DNA of 64,000 bases, from NCBI GenBank assembly GCA_033558025.1, contig JAUCEF010000012.1:1-64000 (forward strand), given 5' to 3'. The DNA is from Phytophthora sp. 'mugwort' (taxonomy: Eukaryota > Oomycota > Peronosporomycetes > Peronosporales > Peronosporaceae). Both the position numbers and the translations under genes were made by a program. Positions 63,900-64,000 of the stretch are shown here, in pieces. Numbering within the stretch: the stretch's first letter is position 1; the number at the start of each line of letters is the position of its first letter. The notes under the pieces are model-generated. The model saw only the letters and a program-made list of their open reading frames with translations, was not told the origin of the DNA and did not search any database.

Positions 63900-64000
63900 C
63901 TTTGGCAGCAGCTGAGGTTCTGTTGAGGACTTGGGGGGAAGCTGGTAAATTGCGAACTGAGACGATCTTGCCGTCGCCGGGGAGGTGAAAAGATCGCGCT
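63900..64000 (-). promoter_or_regulatory. 5' flank of phosphoglycerate mutase
   Basis: One hundred bases upstream of the start codon. No TATA box or intron is visible. On the minus strand a pyrimidine-rich stretch (cttccccccaagtcctc) lies about 30-50 bases before the ATG. Oomycete promoters often have an initiator-like element with a pyrimidine-rich flank near the start, but none could be fixed here. Confidence 0.3.

Noticed and set aside
63216..63926. 236-codon plus-strand frame over the mutase gene
   Set aside because: It is a shadow of the GC-rich mutase coding strand, which has full family conservation.

Overview
This window is a chromosome end. It opens with about 600 bp of CCCTAAA telomeric repeat (G-strand TTTAGGG) and the only clearly intact ordinary gene is at the far right, a 2,3-bisphosphoglycerate-dependent phosphoglycerate mutase (63117-63899, minus). 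The repeat type, the START plus FYVE-like zinc-finger paralogues, and the mix of Gypsy, Copia, Crypton, DIRS-like, Harbinger, hAT, pogo and MULE elements suggest a Peronosporales oomycete, most likely Phytophthora or a close relative. The assignment is an inference; nothing in the window names the species.

Layout from the tip inward: telomere (1-606); a telomere-associated array of Penelope-like elements (607-6612) made of four about 510-bp non-coding units, two ORF1 copies and one endonuclease-less reverse transcriptase, all joined by short CCCTAAA tracts; a 3'-truncated Copia element on the minus strand (6613-10798); a Gypsy element (gypsy A, 11231 to about 25225) whose 5' LTR holds a pogo transposon with perfect TA duplication, and whose gag and pol are separated by about 4.6 kb that look like decayed large-DNA-virus sequence (pieces resembling RNA polymerase second-largest subunit and dUTPase); a second Gypsy LTR split by a hAT element with an 8-bp target duplication (26113-28447); a Harbinger element (28899-31474); two tandem START/FYVE-like genes, each broken by one lesion (31385-34715); Tc1-, Harbinger/ISL2EU- and pogo-type remnants (35619-39660); an old complete Gypsy (gypsy B, 40413-47104, TTATT duplication); a DIRS-like tyrosine-recombinase retroelement (about 47911-51024); two Cryptons in tandem (51540-56649); a MULE with SWIM, AT-hook and Ulp1-protease parts (57947-62089); then the phosphoglycerate mutase.

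The distal 6.6 kb is the most unusual part. Each of the four non-coding units carries the same potential hammerhead ribozyme, and the reverse transcriptase frame runs directly into telomeric repeat, which supplies its stop codon. This fits an element that lives on telomere ends, extending the G-strand 3' end without its own endonuclease. The innermost copy is fused to a broken Copia element, as expected if it once healed a chromosome break.

A second unusual class is a set of tRNA-like modules on the minus strand (38562-38626, 56711-56773, 56939-57001, and a weaker one at 53623-53692). They have acceptor, D and T arms, but a short hairpin with a 4- to 5-base loop replaces the anticodon arm. 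Almost all protein-coding sequence between the telomere array and the mutase is pseudogenic; the many coordinates given below for broken genes are the extent of recognisable similarity, not of a working frame.
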